From positions 62,001 through 126,000 of the forward strand of contig JAQUAG010000002.1 in assembly GCA_028687375.1 (NCBI GenBank): a stretch of DNA of 64,000 nucleotides. The letters run 5' to 3'. The position numbers and the translations under genes were made by a program. Position 1 is the stretch's first letter, and each line of letters starts with the position of its first letter. This document shows positions 1 through 10,008 of this stretch, in pieces. Below the pieces are notes generated by a model. That model ran no database searches and was not told where the DNA came from. It saw only the letters and a list, made by a program, of their open reading frames with translations. The DNA is from Arcobacteraceae bacterium. GTDB lineage: Bacteria > Campylobacterota > Campylobacteria > Campylobacterales > Arcobacteraceae.

Positions 1-2525
1 GCTTCCCCTATAATATTTCCACCACCTCTAATAGCCAAATCTTGATGAGCAAGAGCTGTTCCACTTCCAAGATATGAGTTACTTTCAAGCGCTACAAGTC
101 TTTTAATTGCATCTTCTGTCAGTTTATTTTTATCCTCAACCATAAAATAACAATATCCCTCTTTGTTACTTCTACCAACTCTTCCTCGAAGCTGATGAAG
201 GTCAGCAATTCCAAATCTATTAGCACCATCAATTATCATAGTGTTTGCATTTGGAAGATGAAGTCCAGATTCTACGATGCTAGTAGCTAGTAAAATATCA
301 AATTTTCCATCTGAAAAATCTTCAATAATTCGAATTGAGTCTTTTGGATGGATTTGAGAATGCATTATCTCTATCCTCATATTTGGTAAGATTGAGAGGA
401 TTTCGTGTTTTTTATTTTCAATAGTTGCTATATTATTGTAAATATAAAAGATTTGCCCACCTCTTCTTTTTTCCCTTAAAATTACCTCTTTGATAATCTT
501 TTCGTCATACTCTTTAACAAAACTTCGCACCCCAATTCTTTCACTTGGTGGAATAGTAAGGCTACTCATCCCTTTTATCTTAGAAAGTGCTAGATTTAAT
601 GTACGTGGAATTGGGGTAGCACTCATAGAAAATATATGGGCATCACTTCTTAGTTCTTTTAATTTTTCTTTTTGTTTTACCCCAAATTTATGTTCTTCAT
701 CAATTACAATAAGAGCTAATTTATCACACTTAACATTTAAAAGTGAATGTGTTCCAACGACAAAATCAATAGTTCCCTCTTCTATGGCTTTTTTAATAAT
801 GCTTTGCTCTTTTGCAGTAGTTCTTCCATCAAGTTTTGCTATTTTGATACCATATTTTTCAACTCTTTTTTTAAGTCCCTCATAGTGTTGTGAAGCTAGA
901 AGCGTTGTAGGACAAACTAGAAGTGCTTGATAACCACTTAAAATCGTGGCAAAAATCCCATTGAGGGCAACTTCTGTTTTTCCAAATCCAACATCACCAC
1001 TCAAAAGTCTGTCCATAACAAGTCCACTTGAGATATCATTAAAAAATTCGTCGATACTTCTTTGCTGATCTTTTGTATAGACAAACCCAGATTCATTTTG
1101 CATCAATGCAATCTCTTCTTTTGTTGTATCTATCTTAATCCCCTCTATTAGTTCCCGTTTAGCTGCAAGCGCTATAATTTCACTTGCAATTGCAAAGAGT
1201 TTCTCTTTTACTTTACTTTTGAGTTTAGCAAAAGTTCCTTTTCCAAGTTTATCTAATAGAGCCGTATTTCCACTATCTGCAATATATCTGTCGATAAGGT
1301 CAAGATTTTGAACAGGAACTAAAAGTCTATCATCACCAAGATAATTTAAAACTACAAAATCCATCTTAGCACCCATCACAACAACAGGTTCAATCCCTAC
1401 GAATTGCCCAACGCCGTGTGTTTCATGTACTACATAATCACCTGTTTTTAGCTCATCTATGATGATTTTTGGTTTTTTCTTTTTTCTTTTTTTGACTTCA
1501 GTATTAAGAGATATTATAAGCTCATCATCACTAAGAAGATTAATAAGTTCATCTCTATAAACTACTTCATAGTTTGGAAAATGAGTATCCCTTAAGAGTG
1601 GAAGTTCGTAAGATCTCACCCTTGCTTCAGTGGCACTTATGATAGTAATTTTCTTCTCTTTATGAAACTCTAAAAACTCTTTTTTATTTGATGGTGCTAT
1701 TTGTTTGTAAATATTTTGAGACAAAATAGGTTTGAGTGATAAAATAGCCTCTTTCTCTATCCTTTTTTCATTAAAAATAAAAACTTCGTCGATCTCATCA
1801 AGTGCTTTTTTTGTTATAAAACTTTCTAAAGTTTTTGTATAAAATTCCCCTAACTCATCAAGATACCAAAATCCCAAAGAGTGGATATCTTTGATAAAAG
1901 CATCACTTTTTGAGTTTTTAGCTCTCTCTTCAAGTTCTTCGAATTTTTCAGCTCCGAGGCTTAGAAATGCAGGAGAAATTGAGATAGTTTCAAGTTCCTC
2001 TTTTTGTGACTTTTGATTTTCAACATCAAAGATTCTGATACTCTCTATCTCCGTATCAAAAAGGGAAATTCTATATGCATTATCAACCTCAAGAGGGAAA
2101 ATATCTAATATATCCCCTCTGAAAGAAACTTCCCCTTCGCTAGTCACTATATCCACAAAGATATATCCCCAATTATAAAGCTTATCTTTGAGGGCATTTA
2201 TATCGATAGTATCACCAAAATTAAGTTCAAATTGCTCAAAACAATTTTCTTTAGGAAGTGGGAAAGTGATGGTTCGAACTGGTGAGATAAGGATTTTATT
2301 TTTCTTTTTATAAAGATAATATTGCTCTAGTATTTTTGTAATAGTTTTAAGTTCTTCGCTAAATGAGAGTAAATCATCACCATAATTTGCTCTAAAATCT
2401 GGCAATAAAAATGGCTCATATCCCAAAAATGAAGCACAGTCTTTTGCTTTGTATGCTTCTTTTTCATCTGAAACAACTAAAAGTTGTGGTTTATTTTGTT
2501 TTAAACTATAAAAAATATCTTGCAT
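1..2525 (-). CDS. mfd: Transcription-repair coupling factor Mfd (3' end outside window)
   Basis: An open frame of about 841 codons starts at an ATG (complement of 2523-2525) and runs off the left edge without a stop. Reading it out gives an N-terminal UvrB-homology part (SPVRTITFPLP), an RNA-polymerase-interaction segment (KTGDYVVHETHGVGQFVGIE, VVLNYLGDDRLLVPV), then an SF2 translocase with Walker A GDVGFGKTE, DEEH box, SATPIPRTL and the QLRGRVGRS motif VI. Mfd removes RNA polymerase stalled at DNA lesions and recruits UvrA. The C-terminal regulatory domain lies outside the window, as family members are near 1000 residues. It is the last gene seen of the minus-strand run, separated from the preceding small gene by about 150 bases. 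Confidence 0.95.
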   Translation of the reverse strand, partial: MQDIFYSLKQNKPQLLVVSDEKEAYKAKDCASFLGYEPFLLPDFRANYGDDLLSFSEELKTITKILEQYYLYKKKNKILISPVRTITFPLPKENCFEQFELNFGDTIDINALKDKLYNWGYIFVDIVTSEGEVSFRGDILDIFPLEVDNAYRISLFDTEIESIRIFDVENQKSQKEELETISISPAFLSLGAEKFEELEERAKNSKSDAFIKDIHSLGFWYLDELGEFYTKTLESFITKKALDEIDEVFIFNEKRIEKEAILSLKPILSQNIYKQIAPSNKKEFLEFHKEKKITIISATEARVRSYELPLLRDTHFPNYEVVYRDELINLLSDDELIISLNTEVKKRKKKKPKIIIDELKTGDYVVHETHGVGQFVGIEPVVVMGAKMDFVVLNYLGDDRLLVPVQNLDLIDRYIADSGNTALLDKLGKGTFAKLKSKVKEKLFAIASEIIALAAKRELIEGIKIDTTKEEIALMQNESGFVYTKDQQRSIDEFFNDISSGLVMDRLLSGDVGFGKTEVALNGIFATILSGYQALLVCPTTLLASQHYEGLKKRVEKYGIKIAKLDGRTTAKEQSIIKKAIEEGTIDFVVGTHSLLNVKCDKLALIVIDEEHKFGVKQKEKLKELRSDAHIFSMSATPIPRTLNLALSKIKGMSSLTIPPSERIGVRSFVKEYDEKIIKEVILREKRRGGQIFYIYNNIATIENKKHEILSILPNMRIEIMHSQIHPKDSIRIIEDFSDGKFDILLATSIVESGLHLPNANTMIIDGANRFGIADLHQLRGRVGRSNKEGYCYFMVEDKNKLTEDAIKRLVALESNSYLGSGTALAHQDLAIRGGGNIIGE

Positions 2526-2678
2526 ATTCTTTTTTCTTTTCCCTTTTTATAATATTCTATTTACCTGTATATGATTTTTTAAAAGAAAATATGAAAAGTT
2601 ATAACTTGTGCTGTTTTGATTTTATTTATTGATGTTTTCAAAGATGGAGGACTAATTAAATTTAACAAACTATTTGTT

Positions 2679-2966
2679 TTACCAAAGCGTGGCATTTTCA
2701 GATAATTCATCGTCATAAAATAAATCATCTTTTTCTATAAAAATATTCTCTTCATAATCAATATAAAGTTTAAAACCACCAAAATTAAAATCTTTTTCTA
2801 TTTGATTTCTGTTAAGAAACGTATTAGCTTGTGAGTACAAAATGATATTCTCAAAATGATACTCACAAACAGAAGGTGCTATAGAATTTATCTTAGATTC
2901 GATTTCATCTAACAAACTTATTCTAAATTCATTAAATAAATCGTATTTATCTACTAAGTAAATCAA
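2679..2966 (-). CDS. Small protein of unknown function (95 aa)
   Basis: This 95-residue acidic protein is not recognised. It has no signal peptide or membrane segment and reads like a small alpha/beta cytoplasmic protein (start MIYLVDKYDLFNEF, end ENATLW). The only start that keeps the full length is a TTG with no obvious Shine-Dalgarno sequence, so the true start may be elsewhere. It lies 18 bases after the stop of the coiled-coil gene, on the same strand, so it is probably the tail of the same transcript. Codon use (AT-rich, third position A/T) matches its neighbours. Confidence 0.55.
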   Translation of the reverse strand: MIYLVDKYDLFNEFRISLLDEIESKINSIAPSVCEYHFENIILYSQANTFLNRNQIEKDFNFGGFKLYIDYEENIFIEKDDLFYDDELSENATLW

Positions 2967-2984
2967 GTGTAAACTTTAAAACTT

Positions 2985-3389
2985 TTATTTGTTAAGTCCA
3001 TTTAATAGTGATTCCATTCTACCGAAATCTATTTTTGTAGCTTTTTCTTCAGTTTTATTATCATCTTTTCCATCAAGTTTAATATCTAAAATACTATCAG
3101 GAATACCATTATTAAATCCATCTGTGTATTCTTTTGAATTATCAAGCACATCTGTTTTAGGTGAACTCAAAAGTTTTTGGATTTTTGAAAGCATTCCATC
3201 CATTTTATTTTCTTGTTTATCTGTAACTGTATTTAAATCAGATAACTGAAATTCTAACTCTTTATTTTTTGCGATTTGCTCTTCTAATTTTTCATTAGTT
3301 TCATTGTTTTGTAACTGTAAAATTTCGTACGCATCAATAAGTTGGTTTAATGCATCGTTTAATTTTTCTATTGTTTCTTGGTTTGTCAT
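2985..3389 (-). CDS. Coiled-coil protein of unknown function (134 aa)
   Basis: I start this at the ATG giving MTNQETIEKLNDALNQ, because AAGGAA lies just upstream; a longer frame reaching 3431 lacks such a site. Residues 1-75 are heptad-like (repeated E, L, K, N, Q) and predict a continuous coiled coil. The remainder is polar and rich in K, D and G (for example DGKDDNKTEEKATK). There is no signal peptide or membrane segment. It follows the M3 peptidase by about 50 bases on the same strand. Its function is unknown; a scaffold or small adaptor role would be a guess. Confidence 0.7.
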   Translation of the reverse strand: MTNQETIEKLNDALNQLIDAYEILQLQNNETNEKLEEQIAKNKELEFQLSDLNTVTDKQENKMDGMLSKIQKLLSSPKTDVLDNSKEYTDGFNNGIPDSILDIKLDGKDDNKTEEKATKIDFGRMESLLNGLNK

Positions 3390-3438
3390 AAAAATTCCTT
3401 GTATAATATTTAAAGTTCGTGATTTTACCAAAAATTAA

Positions 3439-5391
3439 CTAAATAATTCCATCAATTTTTAACAAAGATTCCACATCTGGTTTTTTATTTGCGAAAAGGA
3501 AAAATAGCTCATTCATATCAATGCTTCCACCTTTTCCTAAAATCAAATCTTTAAACTTTTCACCTATTTCTTTATTTAAAATTCCATTCTCTTTAAATTT
3601 ATAAAAAGCATCAGCACTTAATACTTCAGCCCACTTATAACTATAATACCCAGCCGCATATCCACCACTAAAAATATGGGAAAATCCATTTTGGAATTTG
3701 TTATATTTAGGGGGAATTATCACTGCAAATTCTTTTCTTACACTATCCAATAACTCTTGAATTTCATCTTCATCTCTTGGTTTTTGATAGAGTAAATAGT
3801 CAAAAAGTGCAAATTCAACTTGCCTAAGGGTAGCAAGTGCTGTTCCATAATTTCTTGTTTTGATCAGTTTTTCTATAGATCCATCATCCAGTATCTCACC
3901 AGTTTGATAGTGTTTTGCAAACATTTTTAAAATATCTTTTTCATAAGCAAAATATTCTAAAAATTGTGATGGAAACTCAACTGTATCCCAAGTAACCCCA
4001 TTTATTCCACTTACAAAAGGCTCATCCACTTTAGTAAAAAGATGATGAATTGCATGTCCTAATTCATGAAAAAGTGTAGTAACTTCATCATGAGTAAGAA
4101 GTGATGGCATCGTTGGTGTTGAAGCTGGAAAATTACAAACTACAAAGGCTGTTGGATTTTGTGTATCTTTGGCAAGATTATATCTATTATGCCAATTATG
4201 CATCCAAGCACCACCCTTTTTCTCAAATCTAGTCTCAAGATCAAGGTAAATTTTTCCAATATATTTATCATTTTCATAAATAGCATACACTAGAACCTTT
4301 TCATTCCAACTCTCTTCATCTATCTTTTTAAATTCTATATCAAATATTTTTTTGATAAAGTCAAAAACACCTTTAAGCGTTAACTCTTTTTCAAAGTAAG
4401 GCTTGTAAAATTCTTCATCAATATCATATTTTTCCTCTTTTAACTTTTGTGAATAATATGAAAAATCATAGCTTTGAATATCTGTTAGATTATCTAATTT
4501 TTCTGCATATTCTTTTAACTCATCCAATTCCATTTGAGCTTTCTTTTTTGATTTGGATGCTAAATCTCTTAGAAATTCAATAACTTCATCTTCACTATTT
4601 GCCATCTTAGTTGCAAGTGAATATTGCGAATAATTTTTAAATCCTAAAATCTTGGCTTTTTTATCTTTTAAAAGCAAAATTTCTTCGATAAGTTTTCCAT
4701 TTTCAGGTGATCTTGTAGAGTATGCTTTGTAAATCTCTTCTCTTTTAACTCGATTTACTCCATAAGTTAGATAAGCAATATATGAAGGCATTTTAAGTGT
4801 AAATTTATATTTAACACCTCCATCTATTTCAACTTTAGCTCTCTCTTTCTCATCATTTGGCATACCAATAACATCCACTTCATCACAAATCATCTCCCAA
4901 TTATTTGTGGCATCTAAAAGATTTTGAGAAAACTTTTTACTTATTTTACTAAGTGCTAAATCAATCTCTTCAAGCTCTTTTTTTAAATCATTATCGAGTC
5001 CACAACCACCCAATTGAAAATCTCTTATTTCATTTGATATTACTTTGTTTTGTTCAATATTTAATGAATCCTTGTACTTATTTTGTATATCTTTAAATGC
5101 ACTATAAGTATTTTCATTTTGTGATAATTCACTAAAATATAAAGATAAAATGGGAATTGATTCATCATAAACTTTTTGAGTTAACTCACTATTAGATACA
5201 CTATCAAGATGATAAATAGGTGTTGTAAAATTATTTAACTCTTCTGCCATTAACTGATAAGGAACTACAAAATTATCATAAGTTTTATTCTCAATTTGAA
5301 GTAGCTCTTCTAATTTCTTTTTATTTAAATCAATTAATTTTTGTAGTTTTTCTGTTGTATTTTGGAAATCATCCATATAAAGTTTATTCAT
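3439..5391 (-). CDS. M3 family oligopeptidase (oligopeptidase A / PrlC type)
   Basis: This is a cytoplasmic zinc metallopeptidase of 650 residues that degrades short peptides. The zinc site HELGH is at residues 442-446 (FHELGHAIHH), with the downstream glutamate in EFPSQFLEYF, about 25 residues on, as in the M3A family (thimet oligopeptidase, oligopeptidase A). No signal peptide is present. The length fits PrlC-like enzymes of this phylum. The start is the first Met (MNKLYMDDFQ); its ribosome site overlaps the last codons of cheB, which ends 3 bases upstream, so it is translationally linked to the chemotaxis genes although it has no known chemotaxis role. Confidence 0.93.
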   Translation of the reverse strand: MNKLYMDDFQNTTEKLQKLIDLNKKKLEELLQIENKTYDNFVVPYQLMAEELNNFTTPIYHLDSVSNSELTQKVYDESIPILSLYFSELSQNENTYSAFKDIQNKYKDSLNIEQNKVISNEIRDFQLGGCGLDNDLKKELEEIDLALSKISKKFSQNLLDATNNWEMICDEVDVIGMPNDEKERAKVEIDGGVKYKFTLKMPSYIAYLTYGVNRVKREEIYKAYSTRSPENGKLIEEILLLKDKKAKILGFKNYSQYSLATKMANSEDEVIEFLRDLASKSKKKAQMELDELKEYAEKLDNLTDIQSYDFSYYSQKLKEEKYDIDEEFYKPYFEKELTLKGVFDFIKKIFDIEFKKIDEESWNEKVLVYAIYENDKYIGKIYLDLETRFEKKGGAWMHNWHNRYNLAKDTQNPTAFVVCNFPASTPTMPSLLTHDEVTTLFHELGHAIHHLFTKVDEPFVSGINGVTWDTVEFPSQFLEYFAYEKDILKMFAKHYQTGEILDDGSIEKLIKTRNYGTALATLRQVEFALFDYLLYQKPRDEDEIQELLDSVRKEFAVIIPPKYNKFQNGFSHIFSGGYAAGYYSYKWAEVLSADAFYKFKENGILNKEIGEKFKDLILGKGGSIDMNELFFLFANKKPDVESLLKIDGII

Positions 5392-5394
5392 TAT

Positions 5395-6486
5395 CTATTT
5401 TCTTCTTCCATTTGCAAAATCTATTATATAATCAGCGATCTCATCTAAAGAGCAAATATCTTTAATGGCACCTGCTTCAATTGCTTGCTTTGGCATACCA
5501 AAAACAACGCAACTTTTTTCATCCTGAGCTACTGTATATGCCCCATTGTTGAACAACTCTTTCATGGCAATTGTCCCATCATCACCCATCCCAGTCATCA
5601 TAACAGCCATAGCACCACCACCAACTGTATTATTTAAACTTCTAAACATTACGTCAACGCTTGGCTTGTGTCTACTTACTTTGGCTGTATCTAAAAGTTT
5701 TGTAATATATTCATTACCCCTTTTTTCAATAGTTAAATGCATATTTCCAGGAGCTAAATATGCGTGTCCTTTTTGTAAAATCAAACCATCCGTCGCTTCA
5801 CAAACTTCTACTTGGGAATATGTATTTAATCTTTGAGCAAAAGAACTTGAAAAACCATAAGGGATATGTTGGGTCATAATAATAGGGGGAAGTCCTGATG
5901 GAAGTGCTTGAAAAACTTTCAATAAAGATTCAACTCCACCTGTTGAAGAACCTATTCCTATAACTTTTGAACCAGGTAGTCTTGCAGGATTTGAAGAGAT
6001 CACTTCATCAGGATGGACTTTTCGCTCTATCTCGGCAAAATGTTCTGTTCTTTTTGGTGACAATGGAATTTTTTCTTTTGGTTGTGGTTTTTTCAATGTA
6101 TATCTTTGAAGTAAAAAAGTTAAACTCATAAGAGTTGTCTTAATTCTACTTCCAAATGCACCCATAGTTTCACCAAGTCTTGGCTTCTCGATAAAGCCAA
6201 CAGCCCCATCATCAAAAATATCACTTTCTCTAGAACCTTCACTTGAAATAACAACAGCAGGCATAGGGTGAAGTTTCATAAGATTTCTTAGAAATACTGC
6301 TCCATCCATTTTAGGCATATTAAGATCAATAGTTACAATGTCTGGTTCATGTAACTTAATCTTTTCTCGAGCATCATAAGCATCAGAAGCTGTATCAATC
6401 ACTTCAAAATCATCGATACTGTTTATCATATCCTTGATAACTCTTCTCATTGATGCAGAATCATCAATAACTAAAACAGTGTACAT
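5395..6486 (-). CDS. cheB: Chemotaxis response regulator, protein-glutamate methylesterase CheB
   Basis: CheB demethylates, and often deamidates, receptor glutamates and is switched on by phosphorylation from CheA. The 363-residue protein has a receiver domain at residues 1-120 with phospho-acceptor D54 (TIDLNMPKMDG) and a methylesterase domain from about 170. The catalytic triad is visible: S181 (GIGSSTGG), H207 (MTQHIPYG) and D303 (TGMGDDG). The intact receiver is worth noting because, from memory, Campylobacter jejuni CheB lacks it. AAGGA lies 8-9 bases before the ATG. It sits 15 bases after cheD. Confidence 0.96.
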   Translation of the reverse strand: MYTVLVIDDSASMRRVIKDMINSIDDFEVIDTASDAYDAREKIKLHEPDIVTIDLNMPKMDGAVFLRNLMKLHPMPAVVISSEGSRESDIFDDGAVGFIEKPRLGETMGAFGSRIKTTLMSLTFLLQRYTLKKPQPKEKIPLSPKRTEHFAEIERKVHPDEVISSNPARLPGSKVIGIGSSTGGVESLLKVFQALPSGLPPIIMTQHIPYGFSSSFAQRLNTYSQVEVCEATDGLILQKGHAYLAPGNMHLTIEKRGNEYITKLLDTAKVSRHKPSVDVMFRSLNNTVGGGAMAVMMTGMGDDGTIAMKELFNNGAYTVAQDEKSCVVFGMPKQAIEAGAIKDICSLDEIADYIIDFANGRRK

Positions 6487-6501
6487 AAATATTTTTCCTT
6501 T

Positions 6502-7179
6502 TTAAAAAAGTTCTATCTCCATCTCTTGTTCTTGTTGAACATTAAGTCCAAATAAATCTGTATTATTTCCATATTCTGAAATAGCTGGTTTTCGAATTGA
6601 CAATTCGATTTGTAGTTTTTTCTCTTCTGCCATAACTTGACTTGTCGTAGTATTATTTTCAACTGTTTTAATAAATGTTTCAAATCTATTTGTCACTAAA
6701 ATCACCCTACCTTCAACTCCTCTTGTATGATTTGAGATAATTCTAAAACCTTCACTCGAACAAAAATCCATAGCAAACTCTACATTTCTATGCCCTATAC
6801 TTTTTGAAGAAAGCGTAACATTCACAATATCTGCGCCACCCGAAATTTTAGCTGCCATATTCTCTTTACGACATCCCATTTTATACATCTCATTGAGCAT
6901 CGCTTCAACAGAATAAAGTCCATATTTCATATCTTCATTACTATTATTTGTCGATGGAAGTAAGAAATGATTCATACCTTTTATTTGTTGCACTTTATCA
7001 TAAAAAATAATCGCAACACAAGAGCCTAAAAGTGTTTTAAATGCTATCTCCTCTTCATCTTTAACAATTGCAAATTCTCCACCAATAACCGTATGAGTTT
7101 TAAACCCCTTAACAACTTGTGTTACTCTAGCTAACGACATTTTTTCGATACTACCATCTTTATGACCAAGCGTTACCAC
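6502..7179 (-). CDS. cheD: Chemoreceptor glutamine deamidase CheD
   Basis: CheD converts receptor glutamines to methylatable glutamates. The catalytic Cys and His are visible at C54 (LLGSCVAI) and H71 (GMNHFLLP), with T49 as the likely third residue; SGGADI in the C-terminal half is also typical. The start is a GTG placed after AAGGAAT, which lies inside the last codons of cheR. The 225-residue length exceeds the roughly 160 residues usual for CheD: about 30 extra residues precede the family core and a tail of some 50 residues follows it. It sits between cheR and cheB, which act on the same receptor residues. Confidence 0.93.
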   Translation of the reverse strand: MVTLGHKDGSIEKMSLARVTQVVKGFKTHTVIGGEFAIVKDEEEIAFKTLLGSCVAIIFYDKVQQIKGMNHFLLPSTNNSNEDMKYGLYSVEAMLNEMYKMGCRKENMAAKISGGADIVNVTLSSKSIGHRNVEFAMDFCSSEGFRIISNHTRGVEGRVILVTNRFETFIKTVENNTTTSQVMAEEKKLQIELSIRKPAISEYGNNTDLFGLNVQQEQEMEIELF

Positions 7180-7181
7180 GA

Positions 7182-8012
7182 CTATATATTCCTTTGTTTT
7201 ACAAATATATTTTGACCTACTCTAGTTGCATAGTCAATAAGGTCTTGAGGTGACTCTGAATGCCCTAGATAAAGAGTCCCCCCAATTTTTAGAGTTCTAA
7301 AAAGTTTTTTTAAAATCTTATTTTGATCTTCTAAAGAAAAATATATTAATACGTTTCTGCAAAATACAACATCAAAATGTTCATCTTCAAAAGGATAACT
7401 TTCATCATTTAAATTCATTTGTCCAAAAGTTATCATACTTTTAATATCATCATTAATCTTGATAAAGCTTTCATCTCCAAGAACACTTTTTTGCACTCTT
7501 CTTTTAAAGTATTTTTGAGGTTTTATCCATTCAGGAAACTCTTTTGCACTTTTTTGAAATCTATATACACCATTTGCCGCATACTGTAAAACTTCCGTAT
7601 CTATATCTGTAGCAATTATTGATGCTTTCATAGAAGAATCACATTCTTTAACTGTTATCCCCATAGAATAAGGTTCTTCTCCAGTTGAAGATGCAGAGCA
7701 ATACATCTTAATCTCTTTTCTATTTCTAGAAAATTCTGGTAAAACTCTATCTCTTAAATCTACAAAATGAAAATCTTCCCTAAAAAAATGTGTTTTGTTT
7801 GTCGTAAAAGTATTAATAAATTCTGTAGTAAACTTTCCATGGTGTTCAATTTCATTGAGTAAGTCATCAATATTACCTTGAAAGCCCGTGTTTCTTATGA
7901 GTTTATCAAGACGATTAGCAATCATAATATCTTTATTTTCGGTTAGTGTGATACCAGCCATAGAATAAAGAATCTTCTTTACTCTATCATGCAATGAGTT
8001 CATCTCTGCCAC
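7182..8012 (-). CDS. cheR: Chemotaxis protein methyltransferase CheR
   Basis: CheR is an S-adenosylmethionine-dependent methyltransferase that methylates chemoreceptor glutamates. Residues 1-75 are the small helical CheR N-domain, followed by the SAM-binding fold with SASSTGEEPYSMGI, IIATDIDTEVL and VVFCRNVLIYF. The 276-residue length is normal. The frame opens with a GTG placed directly after the cheA stop (TAAGTG). An ATG three codons later (MNSLHDR) is an equally plausible start, since neither has a strong ribosome site. It is evidently translated by coupling to cheA. Confidence 0.95.
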   Translation of the reverse strand: MAEMNSLHDRVKKILYSMAGITLTENKDIMIANRLDKLIRNTGFQGNIDDLLNEIEHHGKFTTEFINTFTTNKTHFFREDFHFVDLRDRVLPEFSRNRKEIKMYCSASSTGEEPYSMGITVKECDSSMKASIIATDIDTEVLQYAANGVYRFQKSAKEFPEWIKPQKYFKRRVQKSVLGDESFIKINDDIKSMITFGQMNLNDESYPFEDEHFDVVFCRNVLIYFSLEDQNKILKKLFRTLKIGGTLYLGHSESPQDLIDYATRVGQNIFVKQRNI

Positions 8013-9983
8013 TTAAGAAACTTTTTTAGTAGCATTATCCAATTTTAAATGTCCATGGTCAAAATCTTTTTGAACTTGAATAAGACCAACTATATCTAAA
8101 ATAAGTCCTATACTTCCATCTCCTCTTACTGTTGCAGCACCTATTCCCATAACTGGTTTGAAGTTTTTATCAAGTGGTTTTACAACAACTTGATGTTGAT
8201 GTAAAAATTCATCAATAAATACAGCAATTTTTTGATTTCCAGATTTTACAACAATAAGCATACCATCCTCTAATTTTTCATACTTTGGTACAATATTAAA
8301 TAGTTTATACAATCTAACAATTGGAATAAACTCTTGTCGAAGCATCAATAAATCTTGAGTACCATCTCCAATTTTTTTAATCATCTCTTTTGTTGGTTGT
8401 AATGATTCTACAATTGAACTTAATGGTAAGATATACTTCATTTTACCAACAGCAATATCAAGACCATCAAGAATAGCGAGTGTAAGTGGCAACATAATAA
8501 TAATAATTGTCCCTTGACCCATCTCCGTATCAAGCTTAATTATACCACCTAGTTTTTGGATATTTGTTTTTACAACATCCATCCCAACTCCACGACCAGA
8601 TATCTCTGTAATCTCATCAGCAGTACTAAGTCCAGCACCAAAAATCAACATAGCTTTATCATTTGAACTCATTTGTTTATATTGATTTTCATCAATAGTA
8701 CCATTTGTTAACGCTTTTTGAGCAACTCTTTCGTGATCAATCCCTTTACCATCATCTTTAATAGTAATAATCATCTGACCATTTGCTTGCTCTGCAGAGA
8801 TACTAATAATACCAGTCTCATTTTTTCCAGCTGCTCTTCTAGCTTCAGGAGTTTCTAAACCATGATCTAATGAATTTCTAATAATATGCATAAGTGGATC
8901 GGTTAATCCTTCAATCATAGCTTTATCAATCTCAACAGAATCACCATCATGTTTAAATTCAACTTTTTTATTTAATTTTTTTGATATATCTCTAACAACT
9001 TTAGGAAATTTTGAATAAATTGATTCCATTGGAACCATTCTTATGCTCATAATAGAATCTTGCATTTCTCGGATATGTCTTTCAAGTAATTCAAGTCTTT
9101 CTAAAACAGAACCTCTTGTTTTAGATTCACTAATAGTTGAAGCAAATTGAGTTAGCATAGCATTAGTAATAACTAAATCACCAACATTATTCATAAGATT
9201 GTCAATCTTATCAAGATTTACCCTAATATTATTTGTTGTTGCTGCTTTTTTATTATTTTCACCATCATCACTTTGCTCAACTTTTTTTACAATCGGAGTT
9301 GATACAGGAATAGCTATTTTTTGAGCTTCAGATTCTGGGATAACTTTTTCCTCTTTTGGAGCGTTAGATTCCATTACACTATCTGGTGTGAGATCTATTG
9401 CCGAATCAAAAAATCCAAAATCATCATCTCCTGATATCTCTTCTAAAACATCTTCACCAAAAAATCCGTAAGATCCACTTTTAGTAGATTTACTTGGCGA
9501 AGATTCTTCCTTTTGAAAGGATTCAAACTGTACTGTTGCTGGCAAGCTAATTTCTTCTTTCTTCGGTGCTGATACAGCATCTCCATTAATATAAGCTCTA
9601 ATCATTTTTAAAAGTTCAGTAGACATCTGTTCAAATGTTTCTCTATCCATTTGTCCATCATTTTCCATCTGAAGAATCTCTTTCATAACGTCAAGACCAT
9701 CCATCAAAGTACCAGCCATCTCAGGGATAAATTCAATTTTATGATTTCTAAGTTTATCCATAAGATTTTCAACGTCATGAGTAAACTCAGCAAAATATGC
9801 TAACTCAACAGAAGCTCCACTTCCTTTTAATGTATGTACATCTCTAAAGAGTTGCCCCATTTCATCATCAGTTAACGAACCGTTTTTTTCAGCTTCTAAT
9901 AGAACATTGTCAGCAGATTCAAATAGTTCCGCTGCTTCCTCTATGAACATGTCTCTGTACATTGATATATCGAATCCAGACAT
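8013..9983 (-). CDS. cheA: Chemotaxis histidine kinase CheA
   Basis: CheA is the central chemotaxis kinase. Domains in order: HPt (P1) at 1-110 with phospho-acceptor H50 in DVHTLKGSG; a low-complexity acidic linker of about 110 residues in place of a recognisable P2; the P3 dimerisation helices (VRVNLDKIDNLMNNVGDLVI region); the P4 ATPase with NSLDHGLETPEARR, DDGKGID and GRGVGMDVVK; and a C-terminal CheW-like P5. There is no C-terminal receiver, so this is not the CheAY fusion known from Campylobacter and Helicobacter. It is followed without a gap by cheR and preceded by cheY. Confidence 0.96.
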   Translation of the reverse strand: MSGFDISMYRDMFIEEAAELFESADNVLLEAEKNGSLTDDEMGQLFRDVHTLKGSGASVELAYFAEFTHDVENLMDKLRNHKIEFIPEMAGTLMDGLDVMKEILQMENDGQMDRETFEQMSTELLKMIRAYINGDAVSAPKKEEISLPATVQFESFQKEESSPSKSTKSGSYGFFGEDVLEEISGDDDFGFFDSAIDLTPDSVMESNAPKEEKVIPESEAQKIAIPVSTPIVKKVEQSDDGENNKKAATTNNIRVNLDKIDNLMNNVGDLVITNAMLTQFASTISESKTRGSVLERLELLERHIREMQDSIMSIRMVPMESIYSKFPKVVRDISKKLNKKVEFKHDGDSVEIDKAMIEGLTDPLMHIIRNSLDHGLETPEARRAAGKNETGIISISAEQANGQMIITIKDDGKGIDHERVAQKALTNGTIDENQYKQMSSNDKAMLIFGAGLSTADEITEISGRGVGMDVVKTNIQKLGGIIKLDTEMGQGTIIIIMLPLTLAILDGLDIAVGKMKYILPLSSIVESLQPTKEMIKKIGDGTQDLLMLRQEFIPIVRLYKLFNIVPKYEKLEDGMLIVVKSGNQKIAVFIDEFLHQHQVVVKPLDKNFKPVMGIGAATVRGDGSIGLILDIVGLIQVQKDFDHGHLKLDNATKKVS

Positions 9984-10008
9984 TTTTACACCTTTTTATA
10001 TAATTTAA

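Noticed and set aside
490-885. Open frame of 131 codons on the plus strand
   Set aside because: It lies wholly antisense to mfd, has an unusual hydrophobic/serine-rich composition as mirror frames of AT-rich genes do, and has no ribosome site or known motif.
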